64,000 nt of DNA from positions 4,898,001 to 4,962,000 of the forward strand of contig NZ_CP049868.1 in the NCBI RefSeq assembly GCF_011303555.1, given 5' to 3'. The translations under genes were made by a program, and so were the position numbers. The DNA comes from Pedobacter sp. HDW13 (GTDB taxonomy: Bacteria > Bacteroidota > Bacteroidia > Sphingobacteriales > Sphingobacteriaceae). The first letter of the stretch is position 1. Each line of letters opens with the position of its first letter. The notes beneath the pieces were generated by a model. The model had not been told where the DNA came from and did not search any database. It saw nothing but the letters and a program-made list of their open reading frames with translations. Shown piece after piece: positions 1 through 8,532 of the stretch.

Positions 1-1184
1 CCGACTATAGTAACTTCAGAGATAAAGACGGAGTAATGCTGTTCAATACCGCATACGATGCCAATAAATGGAAAAAGGCTGCTGATGCTGCCAAAGCGGC
101 TATTGATGGTGCTGAAGCTGCTGGCTTTAAGCTATACCAGTTTCCAGGTACTACTTTCAAATTATCTGATACTACACTTAGACAACTTACCATTAAAGGT
201 GCGGTAACAGAGCGTTTCAATGCCAACCTGGAGCATGTTTGGGCAAACCCAAACAGCAGAACTTTTAATATGCAACGGGCAGCAATGCCGCGTTTGGCTT
301 TAACGGTTGTGGTAGGTAGCGCAAGGCAGCAACTGGCCCCGCCGTTAAAAATTGCTGAAATGTTTTACAGCAAAAACGGAGTGCCCATTAACGAAGATAA
401 GACCCTCGATTTTACCAATAAATACACGCTGCGTACAGCAGTTAAAAGCGAACGTTTTTATGTAAAAGAAGGTTATACCACTGCAAGGATCAATTTCGAC
501 AGAGAGCCAAGGTTTTATGCCGATTTAGGTTTTGATGGCGGAATCTGGTATAAATACGATAGCCCGACCAATTCCGATGAAGGCACCTTCGTACTGGAAG
601 GTAAATCGAACCAGGTAGCCGGCGCAAACAACTTCGGCTGGTACAACGAAACAGGTTATTTTATCAAAAAACTGGTCGATTGGAATATGATTAACGGTAC
701 AAATGGTGCCAGTTACCGCGATTATCCATGGCCGCAGGTAAGAATGGCCGATCTTTATTTAATGTATGCCGAGGCTTTAAACGAAACCCTTGCTGCGCCA
801 TCGGTTGATGTTTACGAATACATTAACCGCATCAGAACAAGGGCAGGTTTACCGACCGTACAAAACGCATGGACCAATTTTTCAAACAATCCAGGTAAGT
901 ACACCACCAAAGATGGTATGCGCGAAATTATCCAGCAGGAAAGACTGATTGAAATGGCATTTGAAGGAAGTCGCTACTGGGATATTAAACGCTGGAAACG
1001 TGCAGCAGAAATGTTTAATCAATCCATTACAGGCTGGAGTGTTTATCAACCAACCGCTTCAGAATATTACCGTGTGAGAACCATTTTTAACCAGAATTTT
1101 GTGGCCCCGCGCGATTACTTATGGCCATTAAGAACTTATGATTTAACTGTAAACCCTAAGCTGGTTCAAAACCCAGGTTGGTAG
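1..1184 (+). CDS. SusD/RagB family nutrient-binding outer membrane lipoprotein (5' end outside window)
   Basis: C-terminal part of a SusD-family protein, the surface lipoprotein that captures glycans for a SusC TonB-dependent channel. The reading frame is open to base 3 with no stop, so the start codon and lipobox lie upstream; the first internal ATG is at 36. The SusD hallmark YLMYAEALNE and the C-terminal block RLIEMAFEGSRYWDIKRW, shared by SusD_RagB proteins, are both visible, and the protein ends in the usual NPGW. It is followed at 28 bp by two lipoprotein genes and then a GH16 gene, so it is the SusD of a polysaccharide utilization locus whose susC should lie just upstream. Confidence 0.95.
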   Translation, partial: DYSNFRDKDGVMLFNTAYDANKWKKAADAAKAAIDGAEAAGFKLYQFPGTTFKLSDTTLRQLTIKGAVTERFNANLEHVWANPNSRTFNMQRAAMPRLALTVVVGSARQQLAPPLKIAEMFYSKNGVPINEDKTLDFTNKYTLRTAVKSERFYVKEGYTTARINFDREPRFYADLGFDGGIWYKYDSPTNSDEGTFVLEGKSNQVAGANNFGWYNETGYFIKKLVDWNMINGTNGASYRDYPWPQVRMADLYLMYAEALNETLAAPSVDVYEYINRIRTRAGLPTVQNAWTNFSNNPGKYTTKDGMREIIQQERLIEMAFEGSRYWDIKRWKRAAEMFNQSITGWSVYQPTASEYYRVRTIFNQNFVAPRDYLWPLRTYDLTVNPKLVQNPGW

Positions 1185-1212
1185 TATTAACTGATGATTA
1201 AAAATATTCGAT

Positions 1213-2412
1213 ATGAAAAGAATAAATAGAAACCTGTTGTTATTCCTGTTGAGTTTAACAGTAGCCTTTTCGAGCTGTAAGCAGGATGTATTAGGACCGT
1301 TAGAAAATAACACCACCCCTCCGGGTAAGGTAGCCAATGTTTCGGTTACCAATGGTCCGGGTAATGCCAGTATTACTTTCAGCTTACCTGCCGATAAAGA
1401 TTTGTTGTATGTTAAAGCGGTTTATTACCTGGCAAACGGGCAAGAAATGGAAGTAAAAACTTCTTATTATGGCAACACTTTATTAGTAGAAGGCTTTGGC
1501 GACACTAATGAACATGAAGTGAAAATTTACGCGGTAAACAGAAGTGAAACGGCTTCTGAACCGACTATTGTTAAGGTTAAACCCCTCGAAAATCCTATTT
1601 GGGGTGTTTACCGAAGCCTTAAGGCAGTAGCCGATTTTGGTGGTTTAAACTTTAAAGGAAGTAATCCATCCAAGGCTGATCTGGCAATTGAGGTTTTGGT
1701 TTTATCGAAGGGCAAATATGTGCCAACATCGAAAAATATTTATACCGCGGCTATAGATATCGATCAATCGGTAAGAGGACTAGATACCCTGAGCCAGAAA
1801 TTTGCCATTACCATACGCGATAGATGGTTAAATTATAGCGATACCCTTTTTACTACCTTGAAACCGCTTTACGAAACAGCGCTTCCCAAATCAGGTTACA
1901 AAGAAGTTATTCTGCCAACCGATACCCCTCAGGAATATGGTGGTACTGGTGTAGCTAAAATGTGGGATGGTAACATTATCGACTGGCCAAGTGTATGCTT
2001 AACCAAGCCATCGGTACTTACCCCGCAATGGGTAACTTTCGATTTAGGTAAAGTGGCAACAATGAGCCGTATTGTGGTTTGGAATTATCCCGAATACTTA
2101 AATGCTGGTCGTACCTATTATTATGGCGGTAATTTAAAAGACTTCGAAATCTGGGGAACCGATAATCCACCGGCAGATGGCAGCTTTAACAACTGGGTAA
2201 TGTTAGGTAAATACAGCTCTACAAAACCTTCTAAAAGTGCTTATGGCGTGCAAACCAGCGAAGATTATGCTTTTGCAAATGCTGGTATCAGCTACAATTT
2301 TGCTGTGGGCCTGAAAAAGGTGAGGTACATCCGCATTAAATCCATCAACAATTGGCAGGGTAATACATTCATGAGCGTATCAGAAGTACAGCTTTATGGC
2401 GATCCGAGATAA
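1213..2412 (+). CDS. DUF4959/DUF5126/DUF5000-type lipoprotein, probable surface glycan-binding protein
   Basis: 399-aa lipoprotein. The signal peptide ends at the lipobox FSSC with Cys22. The order looks like DUF4959 (about 22-120), DUF5126 (about 125-230) and a C-terminal F5/8 type C-like DUF5000 domain (about 250-399, with WVTFDLGK and the closing VSEVQLYG typical of discoidin-like folds). Proteins of this architecture sit directly after SusD in Bacteroidota PULs and are thought to bind the target glycan at the cell surface. It is co-directional with SusD and separated by 28 bp, so one operon is likely. The ligand is not deducible from sequence. Confidence 0.85.
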   Translation: MKRINRNLLLFLLSLTVAFSSCKQDVLGPLENNTTPPGKVANVSVTNGPGNASITFSLPADKDLLYVKAVYYLANGQEMEVKTSYYGNTLLVEGFGDTNEHEVKIYAVNRSETASEPTIVKVKPLENPIWGVYRSLKAVADFGGLNFKGSNPSKADLAIEVLVLSKGKYVPTSKNIYTAAIDIDQSVRGLDTLSQKFAITIRDRWLNYSDTLFTTLKPLYETALPKSGYKEVILPTDTPQEYGGTGVAKMWDGNIIDWPSVCLTKPSVLTPQWVTFDLGKVATMSRIVVWNYPEYLNAGRTYYYGGNLKDFEIWGTDNPPADGSFNNWVMLGKYSSTKPSKSAYGVQTSEDYAFANAGISYNFAVGLKKVRYIRIKSINNWQGNTFMSVSEVQLYGDPR

Positions 2413-2433
2413 TTACTAAACAGAATTTTAGAG

Positions 2434-3627
2434 ATGAATAATCAAAAAACATATATCAGAACCCTAAAACTAGCTTTTATGTTCGCATGGGCAGGTACTT
2501 TTATGGCCTGTACCAAATCTGATGATTACAAAAAGTTTACCGAAAAAGGTGAGATTTCTTATACCGGAAAGCTAGATTCGGTAAAAATAATGTCGGGTAG
2601 CAACAGGGTGTACATCAGGGGCTTGTTTCTTTCCGACCCGAAAGTAACCCAATGCAAAATATTCTGGAACAACAGGGCCGATTCGGTAGTGATACCTGTA
2701 AAGAAAAAATATGCTACCGATACCTTAAAATATTTTGTAGAAAACGTACAGGAAGGCGTGCAGAACTTTCAGATTTATACTTACGATGCAGCCGGAAATA
2801 AATCTATTCCGGTATATAAAACCGGAAGATCATATGGCGCAAGGTACCAGTCGTCGTTGTTTAACAGGCCTATTGAATCGGCATTTACCAACGCCAGTGG
2901 CGCAACTACCATTACCTGGCAAGGTATGGATAGGTTAACCGGAGTATTTGCCACAGAAGTAGAGTACACCAGTTTAACCAATGTAATTAAAAAAATCAGG
3001 ACCAAAATCGATGAAACCACAACGGCTATACCGGATATTAAACCTGGTACAGGTTTAAGGTACCGTACCCTGTTCTTGCCCGATACCGTTTCTATCGATA
3101 CCTTTTCTACAGCTTTTCAAACACAGCGTGTAGGAGCTGATATTACGGCAACCTACTTTAAGAACAAGGGGAACCCTTTCATTGCTGCAGCAAGCGGTGG
3201 TAGGTGGCGTAATATTGCCGATTGGACTGTTACCGATAACATCCGTAACCATGGCGGTTTAGGTGGTTGGTGCTCTGATCAGGGCGGATGCCTTGCCATG
3301 GAAATGGGTTGGGATGGTACTGCACAAATTACCAATGGCAAAATATACCAAACTTTTACGCTTCCGGCAGGTAGCTATAGTTTCGAAATTACCATGGCCA
3401 AAAATGAAGCAAAAGATCCGGTTTACATTGTAGCAGCAGCTGGTAATACCCTGCCCGATGTTGCCAATGTGTCCACATCATTAGGCTATACCAACTTCGC
3501 CAACAACAAGTTTCAGTTTACCTTAACGCAATCAACAACAGTATCAATTGGCTTTCTTGCCACGATGCTGACAGCATCGGGCAATCAGTTTTGGATTGTA
3601 AAAGAAGTTACGCTTAAATCTCTCTAA
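2434..3627 (+). CDS. DUF4998/DUF5013-type PUL lipoprotein
   Basis: 397-aa lipoprotein, Cys26 in FMACTK. The N-terminal half (about 38-230) has two Ig-like repeats of DUF4998 type. The C-terminal domain (about 250-397) looks like DUF5013, with a Trp/Gly-rich start and the jelly-roll-like TFTLPAGSYSFEIT strand. It starts 21 bp after the preceding lipoprotein gene, so SusD, the DUF4959 protein and this gene probably form one transcript that ends at the hairpin at 3673. Function by context: surface glycan-binding protein of the same PUL. The specific ligand is unknown. Confidence 0.8.
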   Translation: MNNQKTYIRTLKLAFMFAWAGTFMACTKSDDYKKFTEKGEISYTGKLDSVKIMSGSNRVYIRGLFLSDPKVTQCKIFWNNRADSVVIPVKKKYATDTLKYFVENVQEGVQNFQIYTYDAAGNKSIPVYKTGRSYGARYQSSLFNRPIESAFTNASGATTITWQGMDRLTGVFATEVEYTSLTNVIKKIRTKIDETTTAIPDIKPGTGLRYRTLFLPDTVSIDTFSTAFQTQRVGADITATYFKNKGNPFIAAASGGRWRNIADWTVTDNIRNHGGLGGWCSDQGGCLAMEMGWDGTAQITNGKIYQTFTLPAGSYSFEITMAKNEAKDPVYIVAAAGNTLPDVANVSTSLGYTNFANNKFQFTLTQSTTVSIGFLATMLTASGNQFWIVKEVTLKSL

Positions 3628-3643
3628 TCATTTGTTTTAACAT

Positions 3644-3663
3644 TTAACCATTACAATGGTTAA
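3644..3663. promoter_or_regulatory. perfect 9-bp inverted repeat, possible operator or mRNA hairpin
   Basis: Arms TTAACCATT (3644-3652) and AATGGTTAA (3655-3663) are separated by two bases. It lies between the DUF4998 gene and GH16 and is not followed by a T-run. Either a dyad operator for the GH16 gene or a 3' mRNA stem; the sequence cannot decide. Confidence 0.4.
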
Positions 3664-3672
3664 GTAAATTTA

Positions 3673-3712
3673 TTCCCAGGGCTATCTGAAAAGAAACCCT
3701 GGGAATTTTTCT
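3673..3712 (+). terminator. intrinsic terminator of the SusD-lipoprotein operon
   Basis: TTCCCAGGG (3673-3681) pairs perfectly with CCCTGGGAA (3697-3705) and is followed directly by a run of T. Confidence 0.8.
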
Positions 3713-3748
3713 TTAAAAGAATATTAATTTAGTTCCCAAAATCAACTC

Positions 3749-4606
3749 ATGCAAAAACACATTCAAACCTGCCTCATTTTATTATTAACTATTGTTATCC
3801 AGTCTTGCGCGGTAAAAAAAGTTAAAGATGTTTCTGCCAAATATGCAACCGAAGGTTATAAATTGGTTTGGAGCGATGAATTTGAAAAAGATGGAGCACC
3901 CAATCCAGCCAACTGGACTTACGAAAAAGGTTTTGTACGCAATGAAGAATTACAATGGTACCAGGCCGAAAATGCTTTTTGTAAAGATGGTAAGCTAATT
4001 ATTGAAGCCCGGAAAGAACAAAAGCCTAATCCTTTATATGTAGCAGGAAGTAAAGACTGGCGCAAAAAGTCTCAAAATATCGAATATACTTCGGCCTGTA
4101 TCATTACCAAAGATTTGCAAAGCTGGCAATATGGTCGTTTCGAAATGAAAGCTAAAATAGACATTTCAGCAGGCTTGTGGCCAGCATTCTGGACTTTAGG
4201 CTTAAAAGGTCGCTGGCCGGCCAATGGCGAAATTGATATAATGGAATATTACAGGGGTAAATTACTCGCAAACATTGCCAGTATGGGTAAAAACGATAAA
4301 CCCAAATGGTTTAGCAATAGCAAAGCAACCGATTCGCTTGGTGGAAAGAAATGGGCTTCCGAATCTCATACCTGGCGAATGGACTGGGACGAAACAGCTA
4401 TCAGCCTTTTTGTTGATGATGTTTTAATGAATAAAACCCTACTGAGACAGCTGGAGAATGAAAACGGAACAACGTTCCATCCTTTTAAGCAAAAGCATTA
4501 TATCCTGTTCGATTTGGCTTTGGGTGGTATGAATGGTGGTGACCTGAATGATACCCGTTTTCCGAACCGGATGGAGGTAGAATATGTAAGGGTTTATCAA
4601 AAATAA
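3749..4606 (+). CDS. glycoside hydrolase family 16 (endo-beta-1,3-glucanase/laminarinase-like) lipoprotein
   Basis: 285-aa secreted lipoprotein (Cys20 in VIQSCAVK) made of one GH16 domain (about 37-285). The retaining catalytic motif ExDxxE is intact as GEIDIMEYY: Glu161 is the expected nucleophile, Asp163 the assistant and Glu166 the acid/base. WPAFWTLG before it and the closing VEYVRVYQK are typical of the family. It hydrolyses internal beta-1,3 or mixed-linked beta-glucan bonds. Its place after the SusD and lipoprotein genes suggests the PUL targets a laminarin-like glucan, though GH16 also covers porphyran, agar and xyloglucan activities, so the substrate is inferred. Confidence 0.93.
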   Translation: MQKHIQTCLILLLTIVIQSCAVKKVKDVSAKYATEGYKLVWSDEFEKDGAPNPANWTYEKGFVRNEELQWYQAENAFCKDGKLIIEARKEQKPNPLYVAGSKDWRKKSQNIEYTSACIITKDLQSWQYGRFEMKAKIDISAGLWPAFWTLGLKGRWPANGEIDIMEYYRGKLLANIASMGKNDKPKWFSNSKATDSLGGKKWASESHTWRMDWDETAISLFVDDVLMNKTLLRQLENENGTTFHPFKQKHYILFDLALGGMNGGDLNDTRFPNRMEVEYVRVYQK

Positions 4607-4616
4607 ATATAAAAAT

Positions 4617-4701
4617 GTCGTCATTTCGAGCGAAGTACAACGGAGTCGATAAATCTATTTAAAGATCTCTCCGTTCGCGGTGCTTCAGTCGAGATGACGA
4701 C
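4617..4701. repeat. dispersed palindromic intergenic element (CGTCATTTCGAG family)
   Basis: 85-bp imperfect palindrome with outer arms GTCGTCATTTCGA (4617-4629) and TCGAGATGACGAC (4689-4701), one mismatch. Related ends recur in this window at 24541, 40883, 43869 and 62360. It lies between the convergent GH16 and OmpA genes and may double as a bidirectional terminator. Confidence 0.7.
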
Positions 4702-4714
4702 TTTTCTATGGAAA

Positions 4715-5245
4715 TTAATTCTGAACCTTAATTTCAGTTCTTCTGTTTATAATTCTGCCTTCTTCGCTGTTGTTGTTGCTAACCGGATTTTTCTCCCCAT
4801 GGCCAACAACCGTAAAATTAGTTCCGTTTAAACCAGCGTTTACAAAGTAAGATTTTACTGCATTTGCACGGTCAACAGATAATTGCATATTATGTTCCGG
4901 CGTTCCTTCTGCCGATGAATAACCGTTAAGTATAAACTTTGTCTCAGGCGATTTTTTCATTTCTGAAACAGCTTTATCTAAGATAGAAAAAGACGATGTT
5001 TTTAATACGAACGAATTAAATTCAAACTGAATATTGTCGAGGTTAAAGTTAGGTTTTTCAACTGGAGCAGGTTTTTCTGGCTCTTTTTCAGGTGCCGGAG
5101 CTGGTTTTTTCTCTTCAACCGGAGCCGGTTTCTCAACAGGTGCCGGAGCAGGTTTAGCTACCAGTTTTTTTGTTTTGCACGAGTAAAGGCTTAGGGTAAA
5201 TGATGCAACGAGCGCTGTAAATAAAAGTTTCTTGGTAATGTTCAT
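4715..5245 (-). CDS. OmpA-family lipoprotein
   Basis: 176-aa lipoprotein with lipobox LYSC at Cys23. A Pro/Lys/Glu/Ala-rich spacer (about 30-70) leads to a C-terminal OmpA peptidoglycan-binding domain (about 72-176) with the signature GYSSAEGTPEHNMQLSVDRANAV and the NRRTEI end motif. Such Pal-like proteins tether the outer membrane to peptidoglycan. The Pro-rich linker probably spans the periplasm. Monocistronic; upstream is an AT-rich spacer shared with the NUDIX gene tail. Confidence 0.9.
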   Translation of the reverse strand: MNITKKLLFTALVASFTLSLYSCKTKKLVAKPAPAPVEKPAPVEEKKPAPAPEKEPEKPAPVEKPNFNLDNIQFEFNSFVLKTSSFSILDKAVSEMKKSPETKFILNGYSSAEGTPEHNMQLSVDRANAVKSYFVNAGLNGTNFTVVGHGEKNPVSNNNSEEGRIINRRTEIKVQN

Positions 5246-5372
5246 GTTCTTAGATTAATTTAAGTTTATTGTGTGTTTTGTTGCCAAACATACTAATAAA
5301 TGATTATAGCTATAACGATGATTTTTAAAAGAACTTATACTACAGCGCCGAAATGCTCAAAAACAAACTGGT

Positions 5373-6071
5373 TTATACTTTTAAATTGGGCATTAAGTTT
5401 AAGAAGGCCTGCGAGTTGGCAGTATATTTCTTTTTATCCAGTTTAAAATAAAATGCCCCTTTTTTCGATCCTGTTTTGTCTTTTTCGGCCAGTTTAATCA
5501 GCAAACCTGTTGAAGTAATTTTACGGCTAAAGTTCCGGGTATCGATTTTAGTATCGTTAACTTCTTCAAAAAGAATATGCAGTTGTGGGATGGTAAACTT
5601 TTTGGGCAGCATTTCAAACAAAATAGGGTGGAGCGATGCTTTATAGCGCAGCTTTTTCCGTGCATCAGCCACCATTTGGTTATGGTCGAAAATCAGCCTA
5701 GGACGTTCGTTAATCAAAAACCACTCTGCTTCATAGTCGTCATTTAACTGCGTTTCATATTTATGGATATCAATCAGTGCAAAATAACCTACCGATAAGG
5801 TGCGTTCTATCGGATCGCGCTTCGGCTCACCGTAAATTTGCATCTGTTCCAGGTAAACTCCTTCCAAACCAGTCATTTTTTTCAATACCCGGTTGGCCGC
5901 ATCATCCGGACTTTCATCTGGCCCAACAAAGCCACCCATTAAACTCCATTTATTTATTTCAGGCTCCAGGCCCCTTTTAACCAATAAAATTTTAAGGTGT
6001 TCGCCATCAAAGCCAAATACAATACAATCAACAGCAACAAGGTAATGCTGCTGTCCTGAATATTCAATCAT
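5373..6071 (-). CDS. NUDIX-domain transcriptional regulator (NrtR/AraR-like), probable galactose regulator
   Basis: 232 aa: a NUDIX domain (about 8-140) followed by a winged-helix C-terminus (about 150-232). The NUDIX box is present (GGFVGPDESPDDAANRVLKK), but the catalytic REUxEE part is degenerate, which fits a ligand sensor rather than a hydrolase. Family knowledge: Bacteroidota NrtR-like proteins regulate sugar genes, for example the arabinose regulator AraR. It is divergent from galT-galK and shares with them a 161-bp spacer holding a perfect 19-bp inverted repeat, so it probably controls galTK and itself. The effector is inferred to be galactose or a derivative. Confidence 0.85.
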   Translation of the reverse strand: MIEYSGQQHYLVAVDCIVFGFDGEHLKILLVKRGLEPEINKWSLMGGFVGPDESPDDAANRVLKKMTGLEGVYLEQMQIYGEPKRDPIERTLSVGYFALIDIHKYETQLNDDYEAEWFLINERPRLIFDHNQMVADARKKLRYKASLHPILFEMLPKKFTIPQLHILFEEVNDTKIDTRNFSRKITSTGLLIKLAEKDKTGSKKGAFYFKLDKKKYTANSQAFLNLMPNLKV

Positions 6072-6122
6072 TTCTTAATTCATGTTTTGAACCGTTAATA
6101 TGTTCAAATTTTCACGAATATA

Positions 6123-6165
6123 AAAATTATTATTAATTGTCGTTTTGACAATTAATAATAATTTT
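6123..6165. promoter_or_regulatory. candidate operator: perfect 19-bp inverted repeat between the NUDIX regulator and galT
   Basis: Left arm 6123-6141 and right arm 6147-6165 are exact reverse complements (core TTATTATTAATTGTC) around the 5-base centre GTTTT. The site is in the divergent promoter region, about 50 bp upstream of the regulator start and 68 bp upstream of galT. This is the geometry of an autoregulated operator; there is no T-run context to support a terminator. Confidence 0.7.
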
Positions 6166-6232
6166 ATAATTTGGCGGCGTAGATAAGTTGTGCTAATCAG
6201 GCTGACTGTTCTAACCAATTATATCAAACAAG

Positions 6233-7291
6233 ATGAACCAGACATTCGAACTCGACAGTAATCCGCATACCCGCTTAAATATATTAACGGGCGAATGGAT
6301 TTTAGTTTCGCCTCACCGTACCAAAAGACCCTGGCAAGGTAAGGTTGAAGATATTACACCTGATAACCGCCCCGAATACGATCCAAAATGCTATTTATGC
6401 CCGGGCAATGGCAGGGCAGATGGCGATAGCAATCCCGAGTATACCGAAAGCTTTGTTTTTAATAACGATTTTGCGGCATTGCTTGAAGATACACCTCAAA
6501 ACGAGATGAACGAGAACGATTTACTCGTAGCCAATAACCAGAGAGGGCTTTGCAGGGTAATCAGTTTCAGCCCAAAACATAACCTTACCTTACCCGAAAT
6601 GAGTGTTGAGGGCATAACGGCTGTAGTAAATGTTTGGCAAAATGAATTTAATAGCCTGGCCGAAAATGAATGGATCAAATACATCCAGATTTTCGAAAAT
6701 AAAGGGGAAATAATGGGTTGCAGTAATCCACATCCACACGGACAGATTTGGTCGCAAAGCGATATTCCGCTCGAAATTGCCAAAGAGACCGAACGCCAGA
6801 AAACACATTATGCTATCCACAGGAGAAGTTTACTGGGCGATTATTTAAAACTGGAGCTGAAAAAGAATGAGCGTATCATTTTTGAAAATGATCATTTCGT
6901 TGTGCTGGTTCCGTTTTGGGCAGTTTGGCCTTACGAAACCATGATTATCAGTAAGCGTCATGTTAACAGCATCAAGTTATTTACGGAGTCAGAAAAGAAA
7001 TCTCTGGCCGAAGGCATTAAAGTATTAACCACCAAATACGATAACCTGTTCGAAACCTCTTTTCCTTATTCAGCAGGGATGCACCAGGCACCTGTAAATA
7101 ACGGGTATTATCCCGAATGGCACTGGCACATGCACTTTTATCCGCCATTGTTGCGCTCGGCAACAGTTAAGAAGTTTATGGTTGGTTACGAAATGCTGGC
7201 CAATCCGCAACGCGATATTACTGCCGAGTTTGCAGCAAGCAGGTTAAGAGGAATGTCGACCGAACACTATAAAAATATTAAGAAAGATTAA
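6233..7291 (+). CDS. galT: galactose-1-phosphate uridylyltransferase
   Basis: 352 aa, the normal GalT length. It transfers UMP from UDP-glucose to galactose-1-phosphate in the Leloir pathway. The active-site motif NPHPHGQIW is intact, with His169 at the position of the uridylylated histidine. Cys53 and Cys56 (CYLC) fit the structural metal site. The C-terminal HWHMHFYPP motif is also present. galK follows after 11 bp, so they are co-transcribed. The divergent NUDIX regulator and shared palindrome suggest sugar-responsive control. galE and galM are not in this window. Confidence 0.97.
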   Translation: MNQTFELDSNPHTRLNILTGEWILVSPHRTKRPWQGKVEDITPDNRPEYDPKCYLCPGNGRADGDSNPEYTESFVFNNDFAALLEDTPQNEMNENDLLVANNQRGLCRVISFSPKHNLTLPEMSVEGITAVVNVWQNEFNSLAENEWIKYIQIFENKGEIMGCSNPHPHGQIWSQSDIPLEIAKETERQKTHYAIHRRSLLGDYLKLELKKNERIIFENDHFVVLVPFWAVWPYETMIISKRHVNSIKLFTESEKKSLAEGIKVLTTKYDNLFETSFPYSAGMHQAPVNNGYYPEWHWHMHFYPPLLRSATVKKFMVGYEMLANPQRDITAEFAASRLRGMSTEHYKNIKKD

Positions 7292-7302
7292 GGAGTGAAT
7301 TC

Positions 7303-8454
7303 ATGAACGCACAACATTTAAAAAGTACCTTTAAAAAGCTTTTCAATACCGAGCCTATTTTGGTTCGTTCGCCCGGAAGGATTAATATTATTGGCGAGCA
7401 TACCGATTATAACGAAGGTTTTGTGATGCCTGCGGCCATTAATAAGGCTATTTATGTGGCCATATCGAAAAGAGATGATCACGAAATCCACTTGTTTTCA
7501 GAAAGCTATCAGGAATTTGATATTTCATCTGTTAACGATTTAAAGCAATCAGAAAATAGCTGGGCCAATTACATACTGGGTGTGGCCGATCAGTTAAAAG
7601 AGCGCGGTTACAAACTGGGCGGATTTAACTTTTACATTGATGGCGATGTGCCTTTGGGTGCCGGTTTATCTTCTTCTGCTGCGGTTGAGTGTGCCACAGG
7701 ATTTGCCTTAGATCAGCTTTTCTCACTATCAGTACCTAAGATGGATCTTGCCCTGATTGCTCAAAAAGCCGAACAAACTTTTGCTGGCGTTAATTGTGGT
7801 ATTATGGATCAGTTTGCATCGGTGTTTGGTAAAAAAGACCATGCTATGATGCTCGATTGCCGGTCGATGAAGCACATTTACATTCCTTTAAAACTGGATG
7901 GGTATAAACTTTTACTCTTAAATACGAATGTAAAACATGCCCTTTCTGATTCTGCTTACAACAAAAGAAGACAACAGTGCGAGCAGGGTGTAAGTTGGGT
8001 AAAGGAACACTATCCTAATGTTAACAGCTTGCGTGATGTAAATTTAGCTATGCTGGAGGAATTTGTGAAGCCAAAAGATGCCGAGGTTTACGCTAAATGC
8101 GGCTACGTAGTAGAAGAAATTGGTCGCCTGTTAAATGCAGCTGAGCAATTGGAAAACGGCAATTTAAAAAGTTTGGGTAAACTGATGTTCGAAACGCACG
8201 AAGGTTTGAGCGCAGCTTATGAAGTAAGTTGTAAAGAACTCGATTTCCTGGTTGATACGGTTAAACCATTAGATTACGTTTTAGGCGCAAGGATGATGGG
8301 CGGTGGTTTTGGTGGTTGCACCATCAATATTGTGAAAGAAGAAAATATCCCTGCCCTGATTGAGGAACTCTCTACTAAATATCAGATGCAGTTTGGACTT
8401 AAACTGGATGCTTATACCGTGCAAACTGATAACGGCACCAGCTTGTTTAGCTAA
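7303..8454 (+). CDS. galK: galactokinase
   Basis: 383 aa GHMP-family kinase that phosphorylates galactose at C1 with ATP. The galactokinase signature GRINIIGEHTDYNEG is near the N-terminus, the ATP-binding loop PLGAGLSSSAAVE is in the middle (about 120-132), and the GHMP motif 3 GARMMGGGFGGC is near the C-terminus. It starts 11 bp after galT, with a GGAG just upstream of its ATG acting as a ribosome binding site. It supplies the GalT substrate, so the two genes form a minimal Leloir operon. Confidence 0.97.
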   Translation: MNAQHLKSTFKKLFNTEPILVRSPGRINIIGEHTDYNEGFVMPAAINKAIYVAISKRDDHEIHLFSESYQEFDISSVNDLKQSENSWANYILGVADQLKERGYKLGGFNFYIDGDVPLGAGLSSSAAVECATGFALDQLFSLSVPKMDLALIAQKAEQTFAGVNCGIMDQFASVFGKKDHAMMLDCRSMKHIYIPLKLDGYKLLLLNTNVKHALSDSAYNKRRQQCEQGVSWVKEHYPNVNSLRDVNLAMLEEFVKPKDAEVYAKCGYVVEEIGRLLNAAEQLENGNLKSLGKLMFETHEGLSAAYEVSCKELDFLVDTVKPLDYVLGARMMGGGFGGCTINIVKEENIPALIEELSTKYQMQFGLKLDAYTVQTDNGTSLFS

Positions 8455-8489
8455 AACAAACCAAATATATAATTACCAATAATTGAATT

Positions 8490-8523
8490 AAGGGATAAGG
8501 CATTTAGTTTTATTCCTTTTTTT
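8490..8523 (+). terminator. probable terminator between galK and the antiporter gene
   Basis: AAGGGATAA (8490-8498) pairs with TTATTCCTT (8510-8518) with one G-U, followed by a T-run. It lies between convergent genes. Confidence 0.5.
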
Positions 8524-8532
8524 ATGCCTGGC

